The notes under the pieces: generated by a model
Seen by the model: the letters and a program-made list of their open reading frames with translations, nothing else
What the model was told of the DNA's origin: nothing
The model's database searches: none
Translations under genes and position numbers: made by a program
Part shown: positions 11,236-22,639 of the stretch, in pieces
Layout of the letters: every line of letters starts with the position of its first letter
How positions within the stretch are numbered: the stretch's first letter is position 1
Origin: Cinnamomum chago
Taxonomy: Eukaryota > Streptophyta > Magnoliopsida > Laurales > Lauraceae
Length of the DNA stretch: 64,000 nucleotides
Direction: 5' to 3'
Assembly (NCBI GenBank): GCA_038049695.1
Contig: CP142457.1
Coordinates: forward strand, 55,734,501 to 55,798,500

Positions 11236-13030
11236 ATCTTACATTTTTAGTTAGTTTAAACTTTTGAAATACTCTAGTAGGGAGGGGTGAACAAATTTGA
11301 CCAGACCCTTATACTGCATGGTGCATCACTGCATCATGGGTTAGGTAAAATTAATCTGCGGTAAAACGCGTACGGCTAGGGTTGACAGAAGCTCAAAGGT
11401 AGAGCTCATGAGTACATGAGAGTTTTCACAATACTATCCTCAAGAATCCTAAATTTTTATTATTATTTAAAATCTCAAAAATTGAAATTGACTTTAAATT
11501 TCCTCCCCGAGCGAACCATTAATCAGAGGGAGGGGATGGAATGACTCACGCATGGATGAAGGGTAAACAAGAGATTAGCTTAATCAATTGTAGAAAAGAG
11601 GGTGTCTTAATCCAAGTGTGAATATAGGTACGAATCGTGTGAAGATGGGTTTAGGAGCCTCATGAGAGTGTGTTTAGGAACCATTTAGGGCTAGTTTCTA
11701 TTCTAGAATTTCTGACAATAATTTACCATGTTGGGGTTTCTTGGACATGATGTGACATATTCTTTCATGGCATTTGCAAATGTCATGTTTCTTTAAAAGC
11801 ATTTTAAAATTCATATCGCTTGAAAGGTCTAAAATGACATTTGAGAATTCAGGAATTTTAACTCCTTTTAATTTTTTGTTAAAATTTTTGAATGCTCAAG
11901 TACAAGGGAGCATCCACAAATTCCACTACGTCTAGGAATTCAAAGATTCACCATACAAAAATTCCTTGAGTTTGAGTAAAGAAGGGCTTGTTTCTTTACT
12001 AGAATATATAAAATAAATAAATTATCGTGTTAGGGATTTTTAACATAATGTGACAGCTTGTCCCCATAAATTTGTAATTGTCATCTTTCTTCACAATCAT
12101 TTTAAAAATTTCATCCACCTAAGAGGTCTCAAATGATCATCGAAAATTCAAGCAGCGAAAATACTTTTCAATATTCCCCCTCGGGTGGAGCCCACTTCTC
12201 AATACTCCCCCTCGGAGGAACCCGGCCAGCGCACTTTTGGCGACACGCATTTTTTATTTTATTTTTTACGTCGAGTCGTTCCTCTTGGGATTCGAACTCA
12301 CGACCGGTTGGCTTTGATACCATCTTGAAATTCTTTAGCTAACCATTGTTACCAAAACCTCGAGGCTTTAGTAGAGGCAGTAGAAATACTTTTCAATAGC
12401 CTTTGCACTCTTTTAGAATTAGAAGGGGATGGGTGATGGAAAGGGACCCACTTGGAGAAGTGATGATTAAAAGATCACACATCCAACTAGAATATGCTTT
12501 TGTCTAAACCATTAAAATAAAGGTTTGATTATGGACATCATTTTGCCAAAAGGTTGTTTCAATCAACACAACACAACCAATGATTTAGGGGCTTCAAAAT
12601 TTAATCTTAAATTACATCTTTAAAAAACTTCATATGACGGTAAGTGTAATTCACATTAGAATTAAATTAGAATGGGTACCAATTCATAGGGAGTACAAGT
12701 TGTGATGGGTACCTCTCAACAAAAGGAAACCCTATATAATCAGAAACCCTATATATATAATCAGTTATTTGCGCTTGGGCAGCTGCCTATTTCAAAAGTA
12801 GCTGCTTGTTTTTATTTTATTTTACATCCTACCTTGTCTTGTATAGACTTCTGGCAATGGATGTAGCTTTCTCATCTCTAGTGATTGTATTTTATTCTTG
12901 ATTACTTTCTTAAATTATTTTCTTAGCGAAAGAGTGACCTGGGAACAAAACATTTCACAAGGGTCCCAACCTCACACTTACTTTCTAAGACATGAAGCTG
13001 TTTTCTAAATATATATAAATAGGGGAAAGC
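11236..13030. other. Intergenic, no gene seen
   Basis: AT-rich spacer. Two segments near 11660-11900 and 11990-12140 look alike (for example 'GTTAGGGATTTTTAACATAATGTGACA' against 'GTTGGGGTTTCTTGGACATGATGTGACA', each followed by TTTGTAATTGTCAT or TTTGCAAATGTCAT), suggesting an old direct duplication. No protein-coding signal. Confidence 0.4.
12165..12370 (-). repeat. tRNA-like dispersed repeat with TGGTATCAAAGCC and GAGTTCGAATCCC
   Basis: On the minus strand the segment reads CCTCGAGGTTTTGGTAACAA, then ATGGTATCAAAGCC, then GAGTTCGAATCCC. A diverged relative lies at about 26825-26925, also on the minus strand, in the same order. TGGTATCAAAGCC resembles the initiator-tRNA-Met primer-binding site of plant LTR retroelements, and GTTCGAATCC resembles a Pol III B box; the spacing is too short for a normal tRNA. 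SINE or LTR-element remnant; not resolved. Confidence 0.4.
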
Positions 13031-13765
13031 CACAATGAGGGAATTCTGTAAAATGCACCATACAAAAAGGCCACGTTTTTCTGCCCCTATTTCAGGGTGT
13101 GGGGCCCACCTTGAGTCAATTTAGTTCTTTCATGTATTTTGTACCCTCATGAATTGTGCTAGAAAATTTAACACTTATTCAACTTTTACATGCCGCTGGA
13201 TTGAAATCCTAAGGAAATGACACCTCTAAAACTATTGAAAAACATAAAGGCTATGGATCACAACGTTGGGATGATTTAATGGAGTTGAAAGTTTTCAAAT
13301 AGGAAGGTCTTACCTAGCTCTTTTCATCCAATGGCTTTCCACGATTATCGCGCATTACAGTGAGGCCACTGAGAGGGGCGTTTTCTAGCACAATGAGTGC
13401 CAGAAAATGCCCCTTTTAGTATGACTCATTAGGATGCATGATGATTACATGAGTCTATTGGATGGAAAGACTTGTGTACAAAATTTAAACTCCATGCGAT
13501 CATCATAATCCTTTGATCTATAAACCTAAAGTTTAATAGTTTTAGAGGCATCATTTTCTTACATTTTTTTTAATGGCTTCTTACAATTTCAATCCAAATA
13601 GTAAGAAAAAGTTTGATGAGTGTCAAATTTGGGCTTATGAGCATTCATTGGGGTATTGTATATGAAGAGACTAGATTGACTCGAGGTAGACTCCATGCCA
13701 ACAAAAAAGAGGCATGGAAAAAGGAATATTTTAAAGTGGGGCATTTTAAAGAATTTCCCATATAA
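13031..13765. mobile_element. Head-to-head inverted pair of MITEs (long foldback)
   Basis: 13031-13400 is a plus-oriented and 13400-13765 a minus-oriented member of the family at 2413-2817. Matching inverted landmarks include GACACCTCTAAAACTATT (left) against AATAGTTTTAGAGGCATCAT (right), TCTTTTCATCCAATGG against CTATTGGATGGAAAG, and AAAATGCACC / GGGGCATTTTA at the outer ends. Together they form an imperfect inverted repeat of about 735 bp. No coding capacity. Confidence 0.7.
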
Positions 13766-14049
13766 TATATATCCGTGCACTTGATGCGGGTCAGCCCAAC
13801 CTAACCCATGGCAACCCGCAGAGCTATTGCTAGTTATTCTGGATTGGGTTGACCCATATAATCCACATCCTTCTAATGAGTCAAATCCTAACTTGACCCA
13901 TGACCAACCCATAAATTTCGCAAGTTGGGCTGTGCGGGTCATATATGGGTTAGGTTGGCAAGTTGGATTAGGTTTTGCAGGGCCCCAATTTAGAGTGAGA
14001 GGGATTTTCAAGTGAGCATGTGCACAAATGGGTTATGTTACTTATGTAC

Positions 14050-14973
14050 ATGGTAATAAGATATCGGTCGATACTAATTTATATTGTCCGATATGAACCG
14101 GTCCGATATTTTGGTGTGATACAGGTATAGATATCAAGCACTAAAATACCCCCAAAATATTGAACATTTTCCGCCGAAATTTTGAAAATATCGGTTTAGC
14201 CGATATATCAACCGAGTGGAATAAACCCTTTTTTTTTCTTTTCCCTCACTCCCTCATCTTCTTCATTTCCCCTCATCTCCTTAGAGTGATCCCTCCTCCT
14301 TAACTCATTTTCTTCCATGTTTGCACCACTCTTCCTTCAAGAAATCATTTTATTTGGTAAGAGAAAATCAACTTAACTCCCTTATTTTTACTATTATGTG
14401 GTTTTTTTTTTTTTTTAGATAACGCATAGAAATGAATGAAAAGATCATTGGCATGTTATTTTTGGGTTTGGGATGTATTTTTCTCTTAGATCTATACACT
14501 TTTAAACTAGATCGACTCATATATATGATTTTGGGTGTAGATTTTTTTATTTTAAATCTTCTACTTTTAAAAAAAAAATTATTTGAGTATTTATGACAGT
14601 AAATACTAATGGCTTATTAATAGTGTGTAAATGATAGATCTACTCATACACATGATTTTGGGTTTTTATTTAATTATTTTGTTTTTCAGATTTTTTAATA
14701 TTTAAATTATAATATATCATTTTTTTGGGATTTCCCCATAATAAGACGGTGAGTCAGCGACACTAACAGACTCATGACTTAAGGTGACCGATATTTTGAT
14801 TTATTGTTGTTACTAACGAAAAGAAACATTATTTTTCAATATTTTCTAATATTCTGATTTTTTTTGTAATTTTCTCTTAATAAAAAAATTTCACACCGCA
14901 ACGACCGCGATGGACCGTTAACCGTGGCCGATACCGATATGATATCGACTTTTTGTCCCGGCGGATACCACGG
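14050..14973. mobile_element. 924-bp non-autonomous transposon with 8-bp target duplication
   Basis: The 8-bp word TTATGTAC occurs immediately outside both ends (14042-14049 and 14974-14981). The ends themselves show short imperfect inverted homology (ATGGTAATA on the left, TACCACGG on the right) and both termini are rich in CCGATAT/GATATCGG words. An 8-bp duplication is the hAT hallmark, so a hAT-like class is likely. No transposase frame. Confidence 0.6.
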
Positions 14974-14981
14974 TTATGTAC

Positions 14982-17900
14982 TCACAATCCATTTGAGCGG
15001 TATATGTTAACTTGCGTGAATGAGTTTATAAACTTACAAGTCGATCATGATGATTAAATGAAAAGTGCAGTTCTCTCTGTTCCCAACATAGGTTATGAGG
15101 TCTTCTCTCTTCCTCCTCAAAACCAGAGGAACAAAAGAAAAATTGGCATCTTAGCATTTTTGTTGAGGTCAACGTCCACTCTCGCTCCTGAGCAGTCATA
15201 ATTGTGGTCGAGCCATCGCCCTCACCATAAAACTATTGTTGTGCCGTTTCCTATCACCAATTGATTTTGGGATAAGTGGTCCCTCAATAGGGTGTAAGAT
15301 CCTACAATTTTATAACCTTTCTATTAAAAAAAAATACAGATGCCGCATTTGGTTCTCGTTCATTGTACCAAAACTTCTTGTACAAAATCTTCTGATGGAA
15401 TCTCAATTCCATCATCATCAAAGCCTGACATCTTTGTGTTAACTAAATCATTAATTGTTGAAACAAACATTTGTATTCATCTATGCAACCAACATATGGT
15501 TGAATATAGTAGTCAAAATACTTAAAAGGGGCACTAATGATTGTGAATTCTATCACAATAAATTTGTAATTTATCCACCAATACACTCATGGTTGAATGA
15601 TGTTTGCACGTTAGTTTCACACACATGTCCAGAGATCCCACCCTAGACCAATAGCCGACTTAGCTTAAAAAAAAGAAAAAAGAAGAAGTGATATATTCAT
15701 TTAACTTTGAGAAAATGTTAAAAAAGAATTCAGAAGCTGAATCCAATTACAACAAAATTCATATTACACAATAAAATTTAAAAAAAAACACAGAATTCGA
15801 GGTCTACAACATCAGTTCAACGCACGTTGCATATCGATAGCTTACAAAAACATAGATGACAAACCTACTTATTTGAAGGCAATGGTCAATACCTACTCAT
15901 TATCTTAGCGGTCGTTTTTCTACACTCATTTACGTATGTAAATGGTGAATATGCGTAATATTTATACATCAGTAATATTTATCTACAAGTATTTACGTCT
16001 CTTATGTATAAAGCAGATGTGCAAATGGTGTGAAAATGAGCTCATTTTTACACCAAGATTTGAACAGTACTTATTCAGGTGGGAAAAGAGAATACCAAAT
16101 TAAAGCACGTGATTTCAAAAAATACTCGTTGGAGGCAGACGGTTTGGTTTTGGGGTAGTTTCCGTCAACCAAGTTATGGGTTCAAACCCCCCTCTAACAC
16201 ATTTAGAAAAATAATAATAAAGTAAGCATTTCCATCAAAGAGGTTCTGGGTTCGAAACCCCCCTCCAACGCATTTACAAAATAATAATAAAATATGCATA
16301 AAGTCTGATGAAACGTCTGAATGAAAATCCTCCATGTATCTCATCCCCTTTTATGAAGGTAACCTCTCTACTTCTCTCTATTGCCTTGCTATACCAAAAA
16401 AAAAAAAAAAAAAACTTTATAAAATCATTTACACTGTAGGTTATTCTTTCATAATTTGATTCTCTATCTTCTCTTCTCCTTTTAGATTTTCTTCCAGTAT
16501 CTTAATGACTTTTCTAAAATTATTTATTACTGCATTACTTTAAAAATATTTAAATATGTATAAATGAATGTAGGAGAAAAGAAAGAATGTATATTATATA
16601 GCATTATGGTATCATTAAAAAATAATATATAAATGCAATTTTATCTAACCATAATAAATTTCTGTTACTTTTAATATAATTGATCTTAGCAATAAAATAC
16701 TCATTTCTCATTTTAAGAACTTTCTATAATTGATTAATATTGGCATAAAGCCGGTGAGATGCATGGGAAGTTTTATGCAAATTGAATAATGAATTAAGAT
16801 AATATTGAACTAAATATTAATTAATAGAAAAATTAATAATAATCCTATTTTTCTTAACCATCAGACTATAAACTCTTATTTCCTTAACCAAACATGTTGG
16901 AATGCATTTTTTTAAATGTGATCATTGATAGAAATATCTATTTTTGAAAAGTATATTTCATATTGAAAGACATGTTCTTTTTTAAGGATTTAAAATGCAA
17001 ATGAAAATTTTGATATAAATCATACCTTTTTTGTCTCATTTTCATATCATTATAGTAGAATATAATTTAATGATGAATAAGTATCATTTACTAAATCATT
17101 TAACACATATACACATATCATTAAAACAAACATAAAAAAATGAATCAAATGTGTAAATGATGCGAAAATAGTGTTATTAGACAAACGTTGTAAAAAGAAA
17201 CACGTGTAAACGTTAAATTTGAATATTCATCTTTTACACGTGTAAATTGTATTTACATATCCGACGCGTAAAAGACAAATGACCCCTCACATAATATAAT
17301 TTAGTTGCCAAACAAAGTTCTTTATAGATCTATTCAGTCCACATATATTTATTCGTCTTCTCACAGAGGCAAAATTTTTAATGTTCCGATAACTATAGTT
17401 TTTTCTGTTAGGAGTTTTGGGTTATGGTACCCTTTTGTTAGGATTTGTCTTGATTTCTTCTTATATGCAGAAAAGAAATTTCTTTCTTAGGATCATAGAA
17501 ATAGAATGCCATGTTCGAAATATCTCGCAGAAAGCACTTCGAAATTGCTGACTTTGTAACTTTGTGAAGGAATAGTTTTTGTTAGAACTTTAGAAATAGA
17601 ACCCACTAACAAATTTAGAATCACAGAATTTGCTGCTGAATAGAGTGTGTTAGAACTATTTCTACTAGCCATTTGAATTACAGAAAGAATGGAGAAGATC
17701 CCATGGTCGGGCTTTGGATTGGTCTGATGACCATTGTTTGGTCGGTTGAACTAATAAGTAGAGAGAGAGAGAGAGAGTCCATGGAGTCCTCTTTACGGAG
17801 AATGTGAAGGTGAGATGAAGAAGAGAAGAAGCCTCATCTTGTCAAGGAAGAAGATGTTGGAAAGTCCAACATTCCACATCGTCTGAGTCATGGGTTTGAT

Positions 17901-18350
17901 AGGGCTGCATATACCTTTTTGAGCCTTCCACCTGGTATCAAGCTGGTTGCTACCTCGCCACATACATCCGAATCGTCGTCCAAGTCACTTATAAACCCTT
18001 TGAAAGGAATCAATTTCATTATAATCCTTACTTATATGAAATAGACAATAGCAAACATCTTCTCCTACATCCAAGCAGGAAGGAAACCAACTTATTTGCT
18101 TTGCTAATTTTATTAAATCACCTTCCTTAAATACTCGTACTTGGTTTCTGCTTAAAAGTTGTCGGATAGATTTTTTTATTGTATTACTTCCTTAAAGAAA
18201 TAATTAATTAAGTTTTAATTAGGAGTACTATAGATGACAGTTTGAGGTTTTAAATTAAGAAAGCAACAATTAACTAGACATAGAGTTAAAGAGTTTGTGA
18301 GCTACATTACATTTTTCTCATATATATTTATTACTTGTCTTTCTAAAACA
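14982..18350. other. Intergenic spacer upstream of the CNL gene
   Basis: No gene recognised. It contains a 70-bp tandem pair at 16159-16298 in which each unit carries a GGGTTCAAACCC or GGGTTCGAAACCC palindrome-like B-box word and an AATAATAATAA tail, as in a SINE tail duplicated in place. Poly-A at about 16397-16414, (GA)n at 17761-17777. The sequence just before the CNL start ends TTTCTAAAACAG|GATAACA, which could be the acceptor of a 5' leader intron. Confidence 0.45.
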
Positions 18351-18358
18351 GGATAACA

Positions 18359-21300
18359 ATGAGGATTTTAGGTATTGTTACGGAAGTGGGAAACTGTATG
18401 TGGGTTTTAATGACCCATGGCGGCATCTGGTATCTTATCCACTACAGTAAGAACATTCAAAACCTTAGAAAAGAAGCTGAAACCTTGAGGAGGAAGAGAG
18501 ACAAGATCCAGAAATTCATAGATGAGGCAAAGGGGCAATTAGAAGAACCCACTGATGAAGTAGTAGGGTGGCTCAAAGAAGTGGATGAGGTCGAAAGAGA
18601 AGTTGATATGTTAGAAAATGAAGCAAGTCAATTAAATGGCTGGTTTTGCAGTTGGACTTCATGCTATTGGCTTAGTAAGAAAGCAGTGGTGGAAGTGAAC
18701 CGTGTTAAGAAAATTTACGAGAAAGGAATTTTCAGTAGAGTATCATGCAAGCCTCCATTGCCAAGTGTTGAACTAATGCATACTGATTTTGTTGACAGTT
18801 TCATGCCTGTAAAATCAGCTATGAAGCAGATCATGGAAGCATTACATGATGAAAACATCAAATTACTTGGGGTGTATGGTATGGGAGGAGTGGGAAAGAC
18901 GGCATTGATGAAGAGGCTAAACAATGAATTACTTGATAAGATCAAACTCTTCGACAAGGTTATAATGGTTACTGTGTCAAAAGACATTAACTTGAAGAGA
19001 ATTCAAGATGAGATGGCTGTGGGGCTGGGTTATAAACTTGTTGAGAATGAGACTGAGGCCATACGAGCAATTAGATTGCGAAAACGATTGGAGATGGAGA
19101 AGTCGGTTCTTATAATATTGGACGATGTCTGGAGTGGAACAGAAATAGGTGGCCTGGGAGTTCCTTTTAGAAGCGAGCACAAGGGTTGTAAAACTATTCT
19201 GACGACACGTTTGGAAAGTGTTTGCCGTCAAGTGGGCACTGATCAAAATGTCAATTTACAAGTCTTGTCCAAGGAAGATTCATGGAATCTATTCAGAATG
19301 AAAGCAGGGAATATAGCTGATTCTCCCACATTGCAACCTATTGCTAAGGAAATCGCAGATTCATGTGGGGGACTGCCTCTGGCGATTGTAACAATTGCAT
19401 CATATTTGAAAGTGGAAAATGATGAGATTGTATGGAAGGATGCTCTGAGCGCATTGAGAAATCCTACAGCGAATGAAGTCGAAGAGCTTCTTCCTTCGGT
19501 GATAAAATCAATACGATTCAGCTATGATCATCTGGGAGGGGAAGGGATCAAATTGTTCTTCTTGTTTTGGTGTCTATTCCCTAAAGATCAGGGAATCAAG
19601 GTGTTTGACCTCATCCAGTATGGAACGGGGGAGCGACTCTGGAAAATGGATGGTAGTTTTGAGGATGCAATAAAAAGAGGTGAGGGGTTTGTTGATAAGT
19701 TGATGGGCAGTTCCTTGTTGCTGCAAAATGAAAGGGGGGAAGTTGCATTGCATGATATGGTTCGTAATATGGCCATTGTAATTGCTTCAAGGGAACACGG
19801 GTTTTTTGTTAGAACTGGTGTTGGATTGTATGAGTGGCCTGAAGAGGACTTAAGTGGGCACCAAAGGATTTCACTGATGAACAATAGAATCAAGACACTT
19901 GAAAATCAGCCAAAATGCCCTCAACTTCTGACTCTACTACTTTCAGGTAATGAATCTTTAGAAAAGATATCAAATAATTTCTTTGGACAGATGAAAGCCC
20001 TTGTTGTATTGGATCTCAGTGGAACTCATATTCAGCAGTTGCCATTGTCAGTCTCGAGTTTGAAGGATCTTCGAACACTATGTTTAGATGGTTGTTTTTT
20101 GTTGAAAGATATCTCCGCGGTGAGTGGATTGGCTAAACTCGAAATACTGCGATTGAAACGGTGCCAGATTGAAGAAATAACAGGAGGCTGGGGCAATCTA
20201 AAGCTCTTAGACTTGAGTTATAATCATACTCTTAAAAGAGTAGCTCCAAAGGTAATATCAAGTTTATGTAGCTTAGAAGAACTAAACATGGAAGGAAGTT
20301 TCGCTAATTGGGAAGTTACAGGAGAAGGAGATGGAAGAAATGCTGATTTTTCAGAGGTGGCATCATTAAGTCGCTTGACAGTTTTGCATGTCAACGTAAA
20401 TAATAAGAAATGCCCATCTCGAGACTACTCAGGTTCCTTTAGAAAATTGAAAAGATTTAGCATTTGTTTGGGTGGTGACTCTTTTTTTACTGATGCCTCA
20501 GGGAGACTGTTCCTTAGATATGCAGTAGTCCCACTTCCAGATTGGATCAAGGTCTTGGTCAGTAAAACAGAGGAGATGTGCATAAGTGATTGCCAAAATT
20601 TGAAGGATCTTTTCCAGTTATATTCAGGGGGTTTAACTTTCGATAATCCCTCTAGTGTGGTACAAGATAAAGCAGTCCAGAATGCACTAAGGAGATTGAA
20701 GTCACTGCTCATTGATTACTGTGGACAGTTGACAGATACACTGCTCAACCCCCATCTAATGCAACAAATGTGCAATCTAGAAGCTCTCAAATTACTGAAT
20801 TGTGGAGAACTAATCCACATATTTGACATTGAGGAGCTTGCACAACGGGGACCACGTGATGCATTGCTTTCTAGATTGACGGAGTTGGTTTTTACTAACT
20901 TACACTCCTTGAAGAGTATTTGGAAGGGGAAGAACGTACCAGTTGGGAGCTTTAATAGCTTACGGGTTCTAAAGATAAGTGGATGCCATTGTTTGAAGTA
21001 TGTTTTCACATCCAAGATGGTGCAGCATCTGGTGAAGTTGGAGGAACTTGAAATACTTGAGTGCAATGAATTGGAGGAAATAGTCAGTATGGACAGCGGG
21101 AACAACCAAATGATGGTGGTGGACAAGGGTGTGGACATACCAGTTGGGAGCTTTAATAGCTTGCGGGTTCTAAAGATAAGTGGATGCCATTGTTTGAAGT
21201 ATGTTTTCACATCCAAGATGGTGCAGCATCTGGTGAAGTTGGAGGAACTTGAAATACTTGAGTGCAATGAATTGGAGGAAATAGTCAGTATGGACAGCAG

Positions 21301-21841
21301 GAACAACCAAATGATGGTGGTGGACAAGGGTGTGGACATACCAGTTGGGAGCTTTAATAGCTTACGGGTTCTAAAGATAAGTGGATGCCATTGTTTGAAG
21401 TATGTTTTCACATCCAAGATGGTGCAGCATCTGGTGAAGTTGGAGGAACTTAAAATATTTATGTGCAATGAATTGGAGGAAATAGTCTGTATGGACAGCG
21501 GGAACAACCAAATGATGACGGTGGACAAGGGTGTGCTTCCATTGATAAAGATATTTCACATTTTTGATTTGTCTAAGCTGACAGATATCTACAAAGGGAG
21601 GACGACATTCGACTGGCCTTTGCTAGAAGAAATGCATGTTGTAGGAACTCCCAATTTGAAGAGGCTACCTTTAGGATTCCAAAGTGCACCCAACCTAAAG
21701 AAATTCTTGGGAGGAGACCAGGAATGGTTTGGTAAGCTGGAATGGGAAGATGAAAGAAAGCATCAAATCAAGACTTCAGAGGATAATGGTAAATCCTCCT
21801 TGCTATCTCAACTTACCTTCGTTATTGATACTACATTATAG
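18359..21841 (+). CDS. CC-NBS-LRR (CNL) disease-resistance-type protein, 1160 aa
   Basis: Intracellular immune receptor of the plant NLR family, RPS2/RPS5-like group. Domains in order: N-terminal coiled coil with heptad-rich helices (about residues 30-95), NB-ARC with P-loop GMGGVGKT (174-181), kinase-2 LIILDDVW (251-258), RNBS-B GCKTILTTR (276-284), GLPLAI (339-344), and an MHD-equivalent that reads LHD (464-466), then LRRs from about 500 to the end. The LRR part holds three near-identical 67-residue units (about residues 862-1062). The usual MHD Met is Leu here, a change seen in some family members. The frame is uninterrupted, 3483 bp, in the range usual for CNLs of this group, so it is probably functional. 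The start at 18359 directly follows a possible splice acceptor (18348-18351), and the first 25 or so residues fit the family only loosely, so the exact start is moderately sure. A decayed relative lies 11 kb upstream (6770-7400). Confidence 0.93.
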   Translation: MRILGIVTEVGNCMWVLMTHGGIWYLIHYSKNIQNLRKEAETLRRKRDKIQKFIDEAKGQLEEPTDEVVGWLKEVDEVEREVDMLENEASQLNGWFCSWTSCYWLSKKAVVEVNRVKKIYEKGIFSRVSCKPPLPSVELMHTDFVDSFMPVKSAMKQIMEALHDENIKLLGVYGMGGVGKTALMKRLNNELLDKIKLFDKVIMVTVSKDINLKRIQDEMAVGLGYKLVENETEAIRAIRLRKRLEMEKSVLIILDDVWSGTEIGGLGVPFRSEHKGCKTILTTRLESVCRQVGTDQNVNLQVLSKEDSWNLFRMKAGNIADSPTLQPIAKEIADSCGGLPLAIVTIASYLKVENDEIVWKDALSALRNPTANEVEELLPSVIKSIRFSYDHLGGEGIKLFFLFWCLFPKDQGIKVFDLIQYGTGERLWKMDGSFEDAIKRGEGFVDKLMGSSLLLQNERGEVALHDMVRNMAIVIASREHGFFVRTGVGLYEWPEEDLSGHQRISLMNNRIKTLENQPKCPQLLTLLLSGNESLEKISNNFFGQMKALVVLDLSGTHIQQLPLSVSSLKDLRTLCLDGCFLLKDISAVSGLAKLEILRLKRCQIEEITGGWGNLKLLDLSYNHTLKRVAPKVISSLCSLEELNMEGSFANWEVTGEGDGRNADFSEVASLSRLTVLHVNVNNKKCPSRDYSGSFRKLKRFSICLGGDSFFTDASGRLFLRYAVVPLPDWIKVLVSKTEEMCISDCQNLKDLFQLYSGGLTFDNPSSVVQDKAVQNALRRLKSLLIDYCGQLTDTLLNPHLMQQMCNLEALKLLNCGELIHIFDIEELAQRGPRDALLSRLTELVFTNLHSLKSIWKGKNVPVGSFNSLRVLKISGCHCLKYVFTSKMVQHLVKLEELEILECNELEEIVSMDSGNNQMMVVDKGVDIPVGSFNSLRVLKISGCHCLKYVFTSKMVQHLVKLEELEILECNELEEIVSMDSRNNQMMVVDKGVDIPVGSFNSLRVLKISGCHCLKYVFTSKMVQHLVKLEELKIFMCNELEEIVCMDSGNNQMMTVDKGVLPLIKIFHIFDLSKLTDIYKGRTTFDWPLLEEMHVVGTPNLKRLPLGFQSAPNLKKFLGGDQEWFGKLEWEDERKHQIKTSEDNGKSSLLSQLTFVIDTTL
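20941..21543 (+). repeat. Three tandem 201-bp LRR-coding units
   Basis: Units begin at 20941, 21142 and 21343, each with AGTTGGGAGCTTTAATAGCT, an exact period of 201 bp (67 codons), so the frame is kept. Units 1 and 2 differ at about two positions; unit 3 has about eight further differences, mostly near its end, and the last 8 bp have diverged. Near-identity at DNA level shows recent unequal exchange within the gene. Each unit encodes two LRR-like segments with the L-x-x-L-x-I-x-x-C pattern. Confidence 0.95.
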
Positions 21842-22639
21842 TGTCCTCAGGCCCTCAACCTCGTACAAATGGGACCCATTTGGATGCATCTTCCACTGAT
21901 TAAAAATAAACACCCAAAATGATGGGACCCATATATCCAATCATATATGTTGCCAATGAAAAGGTAATCGATATTCTTTCAATTGAAAATAGTGTGGCAA
22001 CGGGTACCAAATTATTCAGCCCTGACCCATGAAAATCAGGTTTGAGTGTGTATTTGGATCCTGGTTATATGGATCTACTTATTGGACCCATAGATATTTG
22101 AGTCCGTTGAAACAGAGAAATACCATTTCGGCCTATTGCCGAGCATTACTTGTATAAAATGTGATGTCAGCTAATTGCACCATCTCAATAGCTTCTTGGG
22201 AATGAAAAAAGAAAATATGGCATTTTATACAAATGGCGCTCGGAGATAGGCTGAACCTGTATTTCCTTGTTTTGTTGAAACGGGGGATCTGGACTCTAGA
22301 TATTTGGGTCTAAGTTTTTGTCTATTTAGTTTTAGACTGACAGACTCAGACCCAAAATAGACATGTATACGTACACATAATACTTGCATACATACATCAC
22401 ACACATATATTATTAGGATTTTTATAGGAAGAAAAATCCTTTTAAGCGTGAGAAAAAACAATGACGGAGGATCCAAAAACTTCATAAAGATGGTAGAAGA
22501 CTTCTATTCTATGATATGATGCAATGTCCTTTTTTCATGAAATTTGCATATAGTTTATTTGGTAATATCATGGAATGTTGAGTTATTCTCCCATATCATG
22601 GAATAGAGGTCATCTGTCGTTATTACGAAGCATTTATGC
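21842..22639. other. 3' flank of the CNL gene
   Basis: Likely 3' UTR at the left; the first 200 bp or so are homologous to the flank of the relic at 7130-7400. Afterwards 'GGGTCC/GGATCC' repeat text. No gene seen. Confidence 0.5.

Noticed and set aside
20716-21528. 270-codon open frame on the minus strand opposite the CNL LRRs
   Set aside because: It is a shadow: its three-fold repeat simply mirrors the 201-bp coding units on the plus strand.
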